Shown here: positions 24,370 to 32,804 of the stretch, one piece after another
Layout: every line of letters starts with the position of its first letter
Position numbering within the stretch: position 1 is the first letter of the stretch
Assembly: GCA_023399595.1 (NCBI GenBank)
Contig: JAEWOR010000004.1
Span: forward strand, 1-40,932
DNA: 40,932 bases
Source of the DNA: Bacteroidota bacterium
Lineage (GTDB): Bacteria > Bacteroidota > Bacteroidia > Flavobacteriales > Weeksellaceae
Reading direction: 5' to 3'
The notes under the pieces: generated by a model
The model's database searches: none
What the model was told of the DNA's origin: nothing
The model's input: only the letters and a program-made list of their open reading frames with translations
Translations under genes and position numbers: made by a program

Positions 24370-25146
24370 ATGATTAACACCTTAGAATATCAAAAATCCT
24401 TGAATAGAGAGCTTGACGTAATAAAAAACAGGGTCAGAAATTTGATTGGAGATGCACATTGGGGTGAAGATGGAAGATACAAAGAGGAAAAGCTAAAGTC
24501 GCTTTTAAAAACAAAACTGCCTAACAATTTATCTGTAGCAACGGGTTTTATACTACAGCAAATTACGCCCACAGAAAATGTTTTATCAAAACAAATAGAT
24601 ATAATCGTTTACGATAATAATCATTCTACTGTATTTGAAGAAGGAGATTTTGTAATAGTTACACCAACTTCTGTAAAAGCAATAATTGAAGTAAAATCAA
24701 ACATATCATCAAGTCGTACAGACAAAAATGGTTTAAGTAAAGTTGTAGAAAATTTCAATTTTATTAATCGCTTTCCAACATTATGTCGCACAGATGAACA
24801 CAGGATTTTTAGAGGTTTAATTTCCTTCGATTATGGCGGGAAGATTAACTCGCGAGTCATTGATGATTCAATAAGACTATCACGTGGAGTAATAAATCAT
24901 TTCTCATTGGGTAGAAATATTTTTATTAGACATTGGGTAGACGGTATAGGATTAGACCCACCTATTGATGCAAACTGTAATTCGAATTTCTATAATTTAT
25001 ACGAACTTGAAGACTTATCCCATTCTTACTTTATTTCAAATCTTATCCACATGACAACATCGGTTGATCTATCAGACAGATATTTCATGGATTTTCCGAT
25101 AGAAGGTTCTAAAGAAACTAAAAGGAATAGAACGATTTGTTTATAA
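24370..25146 (+). CDS. DUF6602-like protein with PD-(D/E)XK-type nuclease signature
   Basis: A 258-residue protein. The start MINTLEYQKSLNRELDVIKN is chosen because the in-frame start at 24337 lies upstream of the -7 element. After an N-terminal helical part, the core reads LPNNLSVATGFILQ, KQIDIIVYDN (Asp77), then FVIVTPTSVKAIIEVKSNI (Glu107-x-Lys109). A D...ExK set on adjacent strands is the signature of the PD-(D/E)XK nuclease fold. I recognise the overall pattern as DUF6602. It is the first gene of a tight operon with an ABC-type ATPase (18 bases on) and an HNH nuclease. A nuclease or nucleic-acid-sensing role in phage defence is inferred. Confidence 0.65.
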   Translation: MINTLEYQKSLNRELDVIKNRVRNLIGDAHWGEDGRYKEEKLKSLLKTKLPNNLSVATGFILQQITPTENVLSKQIDIIVYDNNHSTVFEEGDFVIVTPTSVKAIIEVKSNISSSRTDKNGLSKVVENFNFINRFPTLCRTDEHRIFRGLISFDYGGKINSRVIDDSIRLSRGVINHFSLGRNIFIRHWVDGIGLDPPIDANCNSNFYNLYELEDLSHSYFISNLIHMTTSVDLSDRYFMDFPIEGSKETKRNRTICL

Positions 25147-25164
25147 CAATTAAGCTACTTGTAA

Positions 25165-26664
25165 ATGTCAGAAATGAAATTTTTAGTTACAGACAAATTT
25201 GGAAATTATCCAGTAAATACAAAAAACACAATCCTTTTAACTTGGGACGATTGGAATGATTATTCATATTATACTTTGTTCGGTGTTGAGTATGTTGATT
25301 CTAAAGGAAAAAAATGCACAATTGGAGCTGTAAGAATCGCATATACAGGCCAAAAAACAGGTATTACCGAGAAAAAAATCAAGATTGGAGAATCTTTCCA
25401 AACACTTGATGAAATGTATTTTTCTCTAGGAACTGAAGATTCTTACTACGAAACTTTAAATGAATTGCCAGAAGAAGTTAAGTATTTTGTTCTACTTGGT
25501 CTTAATGATATTGCCCTAAATAGTGAAAAATTGAATCTTGCAATAACTGAAGAAGTAACTACCAATTCTCTTATGAGAGATATTTCGTATTCTACAATAG
25601 CTAATCAGTTTAAAAGAATTGCTAATGGAGGAGCTAGGCTAAGTGACTACAGTTTTACTTATTCTTCGGAGAATCAGCATTCCTCTCCTATCGAATTTAA
25701 TGTAATTGCAGAACAATATCCACCAACAAATATTCAGATAATTATAGGCAGTAATGGGGTAGGTAAATCGTATCTTTTGAACAAAATGCTTAATAGTGTC
25801 TTACAACCAAGCAATGATTTGAGCGATGAACGTTTCGTTTTTAATACACAATACGATAGTGATAAATTTTCTAATGTTATATGTGTCACTTTCAGCGCCT
25901 TCGACGAATATGAATTTCACAATAAGTTTGAAAATAAAGAAATAAAGTATCATTTTGTTGGCTTAAAAAAAATGGAAGTTGAAAACAAACATTCCCTTAA
26001 TGATTTCGCCGACAACTTTTTATCAAGTATTAATTTGATTATTAGTTCTAAAAGATTTTTTAGATGGAAAAACATTGTTTCAGAGTTAGAAAGTGATCCT
26101 GTTTTCAAAAATGAAAATTTAATAGAATTTGTAGAAAAGGAATATAAAACCAATGATACAGCAGTCTTACGATCAAAATTCGCAAAACTGAGTTCTGGAC
26201 ATAAAATAATCCTACTTACCATAACAAAACTGGTAGAATTATTACAGGAGAAAAGTCTAGTATTTTTCGATGAGCCTGAAATTCACCTACATCCACCTCT
26301 TCTATCATCATTTATTAGAGCATTATCTAAATTACTATTGGATAGAAATGCTGTGTGCATAATGACAACTCATTCTCCTATTGTACTACAGGAAGTTCCA
26401 AGTTCTTGTGTTTATAAACTCTCGAGAATGGGAGCTTACTCAAAATTTGAAAGACCTAGATTAGAAACTTTTGGTGAAAACATTGGTGTATTAACGAATG
26501 AGGTTTTTGGGCTTGAAGTCACTGAGTCTGGCTTTTATAAAATATTAAAAGAGTTGGTGCAAGAAAATTATAACTACGAAAGTGCATTAAGAAAAATTGA
26601 TGAGCAATTAGGTATAGAAGGTAGATCAATTTTGAGAAGCCTATTTTATGATAAAGAAAGGTAA
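25165..26664 (+). CDS. ABC/SMC-type ATPase with extra N-terminal domain (PtuA-like)
   Basis: A 499-residue protein. Residues 1-180 are a separate beta-rich domain (TILLTWDDWNDYSYYTLFGVEYVD, IGAVRIAYTGQKTG, LGTEDSYYETLNELPEEVKYF) that I do not know from classical PtuA. The ATPase follows: Walker A IIIGSNGVGKS (195-202), LSSGHKI signature-like motif (342-348), Walker B LVFFDEPEIHLHPP (Asp369, Glu370) and TTHSPIV (His403). This is the AAA_21/AAA_15 type of OLD, Septu and similar defence proteins. The stop codon abuts the HNH gene, so the two are co-translated. Likely role: ATP-driven sensor or activator of the HNH nuclease. Confidence 0.82.
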   Translation: MSEMKFLVTDKFGNYPVNTKNTILLTWDDWNDYSYYTLFGVEYVDSKGKKCTIGAVRIAYTGQKTGITEKKIKIGESFQTLDEMYFSLGTEDSYYETLNELPEEVKYFVLLGLNDIALNSEKLNLAITEEVTTNSLMRDISYSTIANQFKRIANGGARLSDYSFTYSSENQHSSPIEFNVIAEQYPPTNIQIIIGSNGVGKSYLLNKMLNSVLQPSNDLSDERFVFNTQYDSDKFSNVICVTFSAFDEYEFHNKFENKEIKYHFVGLKKMEVENKHSLNDFADNFLSSINLIISSKRFFRWKNIVSELESDPVFKNENLIEFVEKEYKTNDTAVLRSKFAKLSSGHKIILLTITKLVELLQEKSLVFFDEPEIHLHPPLLSSFIRALSKLLLDRNAVCIMTTHSPIVLQEVPSSCVYKLSRMGAYSKFERPRLETFGENIGVLTNEVFGLEVTESGFYKILKELVQENYNYESALRKIDEQLGIEGRSILRSLFYDKER

Positions 26665-27516
26665 ATGAAAAGTATATCACGACCAGCAGAAACCGTTGAC
26701 AATATTTTAGATGTTTTCATAAGTGACAATGTAAAAGAATCAACGAGGGATCAGATTGATACAAATAGATTAGCTTTAACACTTTTGGAAAATGAGTACA
26801 TTACAAAAGTACAAGACAATAGTCTTTTTGAAGTTCACAGAGGAATTCCAACTAGCTTAACTGTAACGAAAGAATCCTTAGTAAGTTATTATGAATATCG
26901 AATGTTGAATAGACCAAATGCAAGAATTTTTTATGACTGGCTTATTCTTTCTGCACCATTTAACATATGCCCTTATTGTAACGTTAAGACAGTTAAAACT
27001 ATTGACCATTTCCTTCCCAAAAGTGAATATCCATATCTTTCTGTAACACCTGTGAATTTAGTACCATCATGTAGAGATTGCAATACTGAAAAGATGATTA
27101 GTTATCCTACCAGTAAGGAAACGCAGACTTTTCATCCCTACTTTGATGTTGTGGATACAGAGCCTTGGATAGTTGCTGAACTTATAATTGGAGAACCACT
27201 AAGTTTTAGTTACAAAGTTTCTAGGCTAGCACATTGGGACGATAACAAATTTAATCGCTCAGTTAATCATTTTAATGCTTACAACATTAATGAACTATTC
27301 GCCAACGAAGCGAATAGAGAATTAAGAACAAGGCAGTTAAATTTAAAAAATCATTCACAAAGAAGCAGGGATGAATTGAGACATCATCTTGAGGAAACCT
27401 ATTTAGGTTGTTTAAATAGTGTTGGTGTGCTTGATTGGCAGACTATAATGTACAAAAGTTTAATGGATGATGATTACTTTTTAGATGGATGTAACGGTAA
27501 TAGTTATTTTAGTTAA
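26665..27516 (+). CDS. HNH endonuclease (PtuB-like)
   Basis: A 283-residue protein. After about 90 residues of helices comes a complete HNH motif: CPYCNVKTVKTIDHFLPKS (Cys102, Cys105, Asp114-His115), then VNLVPSCRDCNTEKM (Asn131, Cys136, Cys139, Asn140). The four cysteines hold a structural zinc and His115 is the expected general base. The C-terminal half is a helical extension. The start codon follows the ATPase stop with no gap. An ATPase plus HNH nuclease pair is the composition of Septu (PtuA-PtuB). Here an additional DUF6602-like gene leads the operon. DNA or tRNA could be the target; the sequence does not decide. Confidence 0.82.
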   Translation: MKSISRPAETVDNILDVFISDNVKESTRDQIDTNRLALTLLENEYITKVQDNSLFEVHRGIPTSLTVTKESLVSYYEYRMLNRPNARIFYDWLILSAPFNICPYCNVKTVKTIDHFLPKSEYPYLSVTPVNLVPSCRDCNTEKMISYPTSKETQTFHPYFDVVDTEPWIVAELIIGEPLSFSYKVSRLAHWDDNKFNRSVNHFNAYNINELFANEANRELRTRQLNLKNHSQRSRDELRHHLEETYLGCLNSVGVLDWQTIMYKSLMDDDYFLDGCNGNSYFS

Positions 27517-27573
27517 GTACTACCTCCACTATACTTTAGATGTTTGTTATTTCCATTATGATTGTTTATTCCT

Positions 27574-27581
27574 TATATTTG
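27574..27581 (+). promoter_or_regulatory. -7 promoter element of the SEFIR/nuclease pair
   Basis: TATATTTG followed by GATTA, matching the element at 24340. It lies 45 bases before the ATG at 27627 in the only sizeable gap between the two same-strand defence units, which indicates a separate transcript. Confidence 0.5.
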
Positions 27582-27626
27582 GATTAGTTGCAAAGTTAAA
27601 AGCAATTGCACAAAAACCATAAACTA

Positions 27627-28886
27627 ATGATTAGCCAAGAAGACTTATACAAATATTTATTAAATGAAAATTGGAAGGAAATTCTGGATATTTTATATAA
27701 TGAAAGAGAAAATATAAAAGTTGATACTCTATTAACTTTTGCATCCAATACTTTCGTTTCTGAATTCCTACAGAAAGTTGAAAAATATAGTATAGATCAA
27801 ATTGATATTTTAGAGCATCTGATTACTTTAAATATTCTTCATCATGGTCGATTTTATATTCTGACAGAAGAACAGCATAAAAAACTTACTGTAGAGATTG
27901 CTAAGAGAAAGCCATTAGATGAAGCATTCAACTACGCAAAAAATTACCCCGAAGATGATTTTTGCAAACAAATTATATCTGATTTCAATTTGTTACAGAT
28001 CAAAAAAGGAGTTTCTCATAATAAAAATAAAGAAAAAAAAGTAAGTTTATCTATTGAGATATATAATCGGCTGTTTGAATTAATTAACAATCAAGACGAT
28101 ACTGCTACTTACTTTTCTGGTCCACGATTCATAAATACAGTAAGATTTTTTTCTCCCTATTTCCCAACATATCCACAATACATAGAAAAAAGAAACGAAG
28201 AAGGTAAGAGCACAAGTAGAAAGATTTTTTATTATGATATTCTCAAAGATCTAGACGAAAATATTCGTCTTCAAGTTATTAGGAGGATTCTAGATATTAC
28301 AAAACCTTTTGAAAATCATAAAGTTGAGCAAATTGAACATCTTTTAAACGGGCAACCATTGCAAAAAGTGAAGAATAGTGAACAGATAGAAGATAATATT
28401 TCGGCAGGACCTGTAGTTTTTATTTCTTATTCGTGGGATGATGAAGAGCACAAAGATTGGGTACTTAAATTAGCCAACAGATTATCGGATGATGGAGTTG
28501 AAGTAATATTAGATCGCTTTTATCTCAGACCTGGTGCAAACTTGCAATATTTTGTAGAAAACAATATAGGGCGAGCTCAAAGAGTAATAATAATTTTTAC
28601 ACCAAACTATAAGTTAAAGGCGGATAAACGAACGGGGGGTGTTGGATATGAATATTCAATTATGAATGTGGAGTTATATAATAATTTGACCAAAAATGAA
28701 AAGTTTATTCCTCTATTAAGAAAAGGAAATATGTCAGAGAGCATACCTACTTTTATGCAGCAATTTATTCATATTGATGTAACTAATGATGAAAATGTGG
28801 AAAATAGCTATAATGATTTAATTAGAGAAATATACAACGAGCCTGAAATTAAACTACCAAAGATTGGAAAGAAACCCAATCTTTAA
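27627..28886 (+). CDS. SEFIR/TIR-domain protein with helical N-terminal domain
   Basis: A 419-residue protein from ATG (MISQEDLYKYLLNENWKEIL); an in-frame TTG at 27606 would add seven residues. Residues 1-250 are helical with a conserved-looking segment YFSGPRFINTVRFFSPYFPTYPQYIE and no domain I can name. Residues about 262-419 are a SEFIR domain: VFISYSWDDEEHKDWVLKLA, VILDRFYLRPG, RVIIIFTPNYKLKADK, GGVGYEYSIM. Bacterial SEFIR proteins act in abortive infection by depleting NAD+, and the Glu of GGVGYE is a candidate catalytic residue. The N-terminal domain would be the sensor. It is followed 23 bases later by a PD-(D/E)XK protein on the same transcript. Confidence 0.8.
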   Translation: MISQEDLYKYLLNENWKEILDILYNERENIKVDTLLTFASNTFVSEFLQKVEKYSIDQIDILEHLITLNILHHGRFYILTEEQHKKLTVEIAKRKPLDEAFNYAKNYPEDDFCKQIISDFNLLQIKKGVSHNKNKEKKVSLSIEIYNRLFELINNQDDTATYFSGPRFINTVRFFSPYFPTYPQYIEKRNEEGKSTSRKIFYYDILKDLDENIRLQVIRRILDITKPFENHKVEQIEHLLNGQPLQKVKNSEQIEDNISAGPVVFISYSWDDEEHKDWVLKLANRLSDDGVEVILDRFYLRPGANLQYFVENNIGRAQRVIIIFTPNYKLKADKRTGGVGYEYSIMNVELYNNLTKNEKFIPLLRKGNMSESIPTFMQQFIHIDVTNDENVENSYNDLIREIYNEPEIKLPKIGKKPNL

Positions 28887-28909
28887 CTATAATAAGATAA
28901 CAACTTCAT

Positions 28910-29740
28910 ATGTTTCACACAAAGGAAATTGAAAAAATCGAAAAAAATATTAGGAAGACAATAACTTCAATTGAAAACGAACATTTCAATATGATGATGG
29001 GTGAGAGTTATGGTGGTTTTGAAGAAGATTATCCTGGCTGGACTAAATCCTGGATTGAAAAAAGATTAAAAGATTTATATATTCTTATTCAATCATATTT
29101 AGAAATTCGACAAATGCCACTTTTGTTACAGAATTTTAAATATGAATTAAATAAACAATTTGAAAAAAACACACATGAGTCCGAATTAACTAACCCTGAA
29201 GGTGAGAATGAATTAGTCCTAACCCAGCTTTTTAGAAGGTATTTGGAGCCATTCGCATTTTTCGATTATTCAAAAATAAAAGTAGACGAAAAGCTGAAGT
29301 TGTATTCTATATTACAAAACACAGGATTTATAATAAAAAACTTAAACAAACCAATAAAGAACGAAAGCGACATATATCAGCAAGTTAAATGGATTTTAGG
29401 ACTTTATTATCCTAGTTGTAGACTAAGAAACAAAGCCTCATTTATACAACAGTTTAAAACATACAATCCAGACATATTAATCCCTGAGCTGAAAACTGCA
29501 ATAGAATACAAATATATTGATGCCGCAAATGATAATATTGATGAATTTATGGATCAAATAAAAATTGATGCAATAAATTATGTCAACGATTCTAGGTTCG
29601 AAAATTTTTATGCTGTTATCTATATTGAAGATATTTCTATAGCAACACCTGAAAGCATTGAAATTGTGTGGAAAAGTAAACAGTTTCCAAATAATTGGAA
29701 TTTAGTTTTAAGCGGACATACAATTAGAAGTAAAAAATAA
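28910..29740 (+). CDS. PD-(D/E)XK nuclease-like protein
   Basis: A 276-residue protein with helical N-terminal two thirds (FNMMMGESYGGFEEDYPGWTKSWIEKRL; LVLTQLFRRYLEPFAFFDYSKI). A C-terminal nuclease-like core follows, with YNPDILIPELKTAIEYKYI, giving Pro187-Asp188 and Glu199-x-Lys201, the PD-(D/E)XK signature. DSRFENFYAVIYIEDIS is the following core strand. A short IYQQVKWILGLYYPSCR stretch precedes the motif. It follows the SEFIR gene by 23 bases, so it is likely its partner, as a second effector or as a DNA-processing sensor. I do not know a described system with this pair. Confidence 0.68.
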   Translation: MFHTKEIEKIEKNIRKTITSIENEHFNMMMGESYGGFEEDYPGWTKSWIEKRLKDLYILIQSYLEIRQMPLLLQNFKYELNKQFEKNTHESELTNPEGENELVLTQLFRRYLEPFAFFDYSKIKVDEKLKLYSILQNTGFIIKNLNKPIKNESDIYQQVKWILGLYYPSCRLRNKASFIQQFKTYNPDILIPELKTAIEYKYIDAANDNIDEFMDQIKIDAINYVNDSRFENFYAVIYIEDISIATPESIEIVWKSKQFPNNWNLVLSGHTIRSKK

Positions 29741-29795
29741 TAGTTACAACAAAATTTAAATTTCGCAAAAAGTTAGTTAAAATATTGAATGATAT

Positions 29796-31307
29796 TTATA
29801 CAAATTTTGGAATGGGAATAATATTTTCTGGCAAAGTCTGATTAGCATTGCCAAAAATATAATATATAATTGTAGCAATTAATATTAGAACAAGCACTAC
29901 AATCCAAAGAGTAGTATACCACTTTTTCTTTTTCTTGATATATAATAAATCAGAATTATGTTCTTCATCATTATTAAGAATACGAGCAATATCTTCTTCT
30001 GTTAATAAATCTGTATACCTAGTTTTAAAGTCTTCATAACTTTTTTTAAATCGCACTTCTTGTTCAGTCAATTCAAATCTTGAGATCACCATATATATTA
30101 ATGTGATTCCTATAAATACTAATGTTATCAGAGTACTATACATGATGAAATCCGAATTATTTTTGGGTGTAGCAAGAATTCGGGTAACTATTAAAGAAGA
30201 AAAAAATGTAACCAACGAAAGCGCAGACTTTTGAAATCCGTTAGCAAAATTATCTGTAAAACTGGCTACGCGCTTACCGTAATCTAAGATTTGGTCAGAC
30301 ATTTTGTTTCTAACTTCAATGTATTGTTTTACATTCTGTTTTTCATAAATCTTATAACTAGATTTTAACGATTCAAATACATCCCCTTCAAGCTCTAAAC
30401 TAGAGCCTTTTTTTAGATGCAAAGAGATTAGATTTCTGGCTAATCCAATCTTATCTAAAATATTCCCGCTATTGTATATCCATAAATATACATTATAAAA
30501 ATCATCTAAATTTTCAGTATTAATATTATTGGCTTCTATTGATTCACTTATTGACTTATAGCCATTTAATTTATAATAAAAATTTTCTTTTGTTAGATCA
30601 GTAATATCAAAAATTGATGATATCAAAAGAATTTTGCCCAACCTTTGAAATTGCTCCAATGTTAACAATTCAATTTCGCCATTACCGCTGAAAATAAAAT
30701 CTTCTGGAAGAACTTTTAGTTTACCAAAAAATGATGAATGATTATTAGAAATAATATTACTAGTTCTCTTTTCACGGTAATCATAATCCTCATTTTCTGC
30801 CTCGTATTGCTCAGCAATAAAAAATCTACTACTATTTAGCGTACCAAAAAAGTCATTTATTAATATATATATCTTTGATGTATGATTAAAAATACTGCTG
30901 GAGAAAAAGTTTGCTAAACTTAAACTGTCAAATGATTTTATATAATTGAAAAAACAGTCTTTTGAATAAAAGTGGAATTGGTTATTGGTTGAAGTCTTAT
31001 AAATATTGATTTTAACGCTGATTTTTTCTCCCTCTTCATGACTTGACAATAAATTATTTAGATCGTTGAAACTTGATGAAAAATTATTATCATCTTTGAT
31101 TATAATAGGTTCACCCTGATCAATAGATAAATAGACAGAACAAATATCAGAATTTTTGACTTCCACAAGAATATTTTTGATAGTTTCTTCTGTAGGTAAT
31201 AGGATTGCCTTATATGAATATTCTATTGTAAATTCATTGAAATCTTCTTCAAAAATTTCAATTTTGTTAGGAGTTCCAATACTATTAAAAAAATTATGAT
31301 ACCTCAT
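29796..31307 (-). CDS. Membrane protein with three C-terminal TM helices, defence-type partner
   Basis: A 503-residue protein. Residues 1-360 are a soluble mixed alpha/beta region with no motif I can name. Three hydrophobic segments follow: SALSLVTFFSSLIVTRIL, FIMYSTLITLVFIGITLIYMVIS and WYTTLWIVVLVLILIATIIYYIF, the latter two separated by a charged loop of about 60 residues. It has no signal peptide, so the large N-terminal domain is probably cytoplasmic. It follows the NdpA-like gene by 11 bases. The combination of cytoplasmic sensor and membrane part recalls membrane-damaging or membrane-sensing defence partners such as KwaA of Kiwa, by analogy only. Confidence 0.6.
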   Translation of the reverse strand: MRYHNFFNSIGTPNKIEIFEEDFNEFTIEYSYKAILLPTEETIKNILVEVKNSDICSVYLSIDQGEPIIIKDDNNFSSSFNDLNNLLSSHEEGEKISVKINIYKTSTNNQFHFYSKDCFFNYIKSFDSLSLANFFSSSIFNHTSKIYILINDFFGTLNSSRFFIAEQYEAENEDYDYREKRTSNIISNNHSSFFGKLKVLPEDFIFSGNGEIELLTLEQFQRLGKILLISSIFDITDLTKENFYYKLNGYKSISESIEANNINTENLDDFYNVYLWIYNSGNILDKIGLARNLISLHLKKGSSLELEGDVFESLKSSYKIYEKQNVKQYIEVRNKMSDQILDYGKRVASFTDNFANGFQKSALSLVTFFSSLIVTRILATPKNNSDFIMYSTLITLVFIGITLIYMVISRFELTEQEVRFKKSYEDFKTRYTDLLTEEDIARILNNDEEHNSDLLYIKKKKKWYTTLWIVVLVLILIATIIYYIFGNANQTLPENIIPIPKFV

Positions 31308-31318
31308 ACTTTTAAGGA

Positions 31319-32374
31319 TTAACCACCAAATTCATCGAAGCCCGTTGAGGTCTTGATAAATATACCTTTCTCATTTCGGTCGTTACGAGCACTTTCTATT
31401 GTACCAGGATTTACTTCTCCTTTAATAACCAAATCAATACTCTCATGTAAACTAATAGTTTTCTTAATTTTCGCAGTGATTGCCTTTTTAACTAAGCTAA
31501 ACTGCGGATCAAAAGCAAACTTTGTAGGAAGTTCTCTAGCCTTCACCGCAAATTTTTCAATATCTAAATCTTCTTTCTCTGGAGCATAACCATTTAGACA
31601 TTTTTCAATATAATCCTCTATTTCAAACTCTTCATTGGAGCGGAAATAATGAATAGTAGTATTTCTTAAGTTCCAAAAATCAATATTTGATTCCTTTCTA
31701 ATAATATTGAGGATTTTAGATTCTATAATAGAAAATGCTTTTTTCGTATTTTCCTCATCTTCGTATTTTTTTGCAAGTTCTAAGAAAGTATCCCACCAAT
31801 ATTTTGATATTGATTCATTAATATCATTAACATAAATCTCTTCTATATTTTTGTCATTGTCAAAAGTAATTTGAACAGATTTAAAAATTTTTTTCTTTAA
31901 TGGAAATCCATCTTGTTGGGTAAAGGTTTTTCTTTCTATGTAGGAAAGAGTTTCAGCTTTACAAATGATTATTTTTTCAACATTTCTATCAGTAATATGC
32001 GAAATAATAAGCAAACCTTCATGCAGTTGTTTCCCTAATTTTGAAATTTTTTCTTGAGCTTCCACTTCAATTCTTAGTAATCTATCAGCAATTGCTTCTA
32101 CTTCACTGAAATCTATATTGCCGTTAACAATTTGACTGACAATATTAATAACCTCAGTATGCATGCTATTACATATAAACTGTCTACCTCCTTGTGTCGA
32201 AATTTCGTGAACAATACCATGAATAAAATTCATGTAGTCAGCTTCATTATCAGTAGCTTCTAAATTAGTATGTTTGTTAGCATTTAAATCCAAGGTATAT
32301 GAACCTATATTATGAATTTGGAGGTCACGTTCCGGAAAAGCTCCTTCTTGCTTTACTTCGTTATTGTCTACCAT
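31319..32374 (-). CDS. Diverged NdpA-like nucleoid-associated protein
   Basis: A 351-residue protein with features reminiscent of the NdpA family: a central part LHEGLLIISHITDRNVEKIIICKAE, SYIERKTFTQQDGFPLKKKIFKSVQITF, then ISKYWWDTFLELAKKYEDEENTKKAF, and a C-terminal SFIRSN-like block (NTTIHYFRSNEEFEIEDYIEKCL, KFAFDPQFSLVKKAI). The similarity is weak and was judged by eye. It is first in a two-gene operon with the three-TM protein. A DNA-binding or DNA-monitoring subunit signalling to a membrane partner is the simplest model; KwaB of Kiwa is a loose functional analogue. Confidence 0.5.
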   Translation of the reverse strand: MVDNNEVKQEGAFPERDLQIHNIGSYTLDLNANKHTNLEATDNEADYMNFIHGIVHEISTQGGRQFICNSMHTEVINIVSQIVNGNIDFSEVEAIADRLLRIEVEAQEKISKLGKQLHEGLLIISHITDRNVEKIIICKAETLSYIERKTFTQQDGFPLKKKIFKSVQITFDNDKNIEEIYVNDINESISKYWWDTFLELAKKYEDEENTKKAFSIIESKILNIIRKESNIDFWNLRNTTIHYFRSNEEFEIEDYIEKCLNGYAPEKEDLDIEKFAVKARELPTKFAFDPQFSLVKKAITAKIKKTISLHESIDLVIKGEVNPGTIESARNDRNEKGIFIKTSTGFDEFGG

Positions 32375-32404
32375 TTATGTAATTGAATAAAATATATTCT
32401 AATG

Positions 32405-32459
32405 TATTATGATTAATAGTTTCGCTAATATTATGATTAATAACATATTGCCAAATATA
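32405..32459 (-). promoter_or_regulatory. Promoter and 14-base direct repeat before the NdpA-like/membrane pair
   Basis: TATATTTG (complement of 32452-32459) fits the -7 element. Just downstream of it TATTATGATTAATA occurs twice on the plus strand, at 32405-32418 and 32429-32442, 24 bases apart (about two helical turns). The repeats fall in the start and leader region, where a bound regulator would block transcription. Confidence 0.45.
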
Positions 32460-32754
32460 TTAAAAATACATTATCAGTAATTACGTTTTTCCGTAATTAA
32501 GAGAAAAAATGTGATGATATAAGTGAGTAAATGCTTAAGAAAATGTATAACCCTTTCATTACATAAAAATATCAGTGAGTTTAATAAAATTTCTCTAATT
32601 ACCTTGCGCAATTCCAATTGTCTAGTTAATTTAAGAATTTCAACACACTTATCACTGCTTATCAATCTATTAAATTATCAAGCATGTAAATTCTATTAAA
32701 GTGTAAAGCATTATTATGTTATTGAAAATCTTAAACCAATTTCATAATTTATAT
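32460..32754. other. Gap with a short hairpin and a possible gene remnant
   Basis: TAATTACG (32478-32485) pairs with CGTAATTA (32492-32499). A minus-strand frame at 32474-32665 encodes 63 residues (starting ISSDKCVEILKLTRQLELRK after Met) with some protein-like composition, but it has no promoter or recognised family; it may be a gene remnant or chance. Nothing else is evident. Confidence 0.35.
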
Positions 32755-32788
32755 TTGCTAAATATTTTTTCACTTGTTATTATATTTG
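32755..32788 (+). promoter_or_regulatory. Promoter of the helicase gene
   Basis: TTG at 32755-32757 and TATATTTG at 32781-32788, spacing 23, fit the Bacteroidetes consensus. The start would be near 32794, giving a very short leader before the ATG at 32805. Confidence 0.55.
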
Positions 32789-32804
32789 TAAAAAGCAATA
32801 ACCT

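Noticed and set aside
29796..32374. Kiwa (KwaA-KwaB)
   Set aside because: Gene lengths, number of TM helices and visible motifs do not match; only the functional layout is similar.
32474..32665. 63-residue minus-strand gene
   Set aside because: No promoter, no recognised family and AT-rich sequence; kept only as a possible remnant in the gap description.
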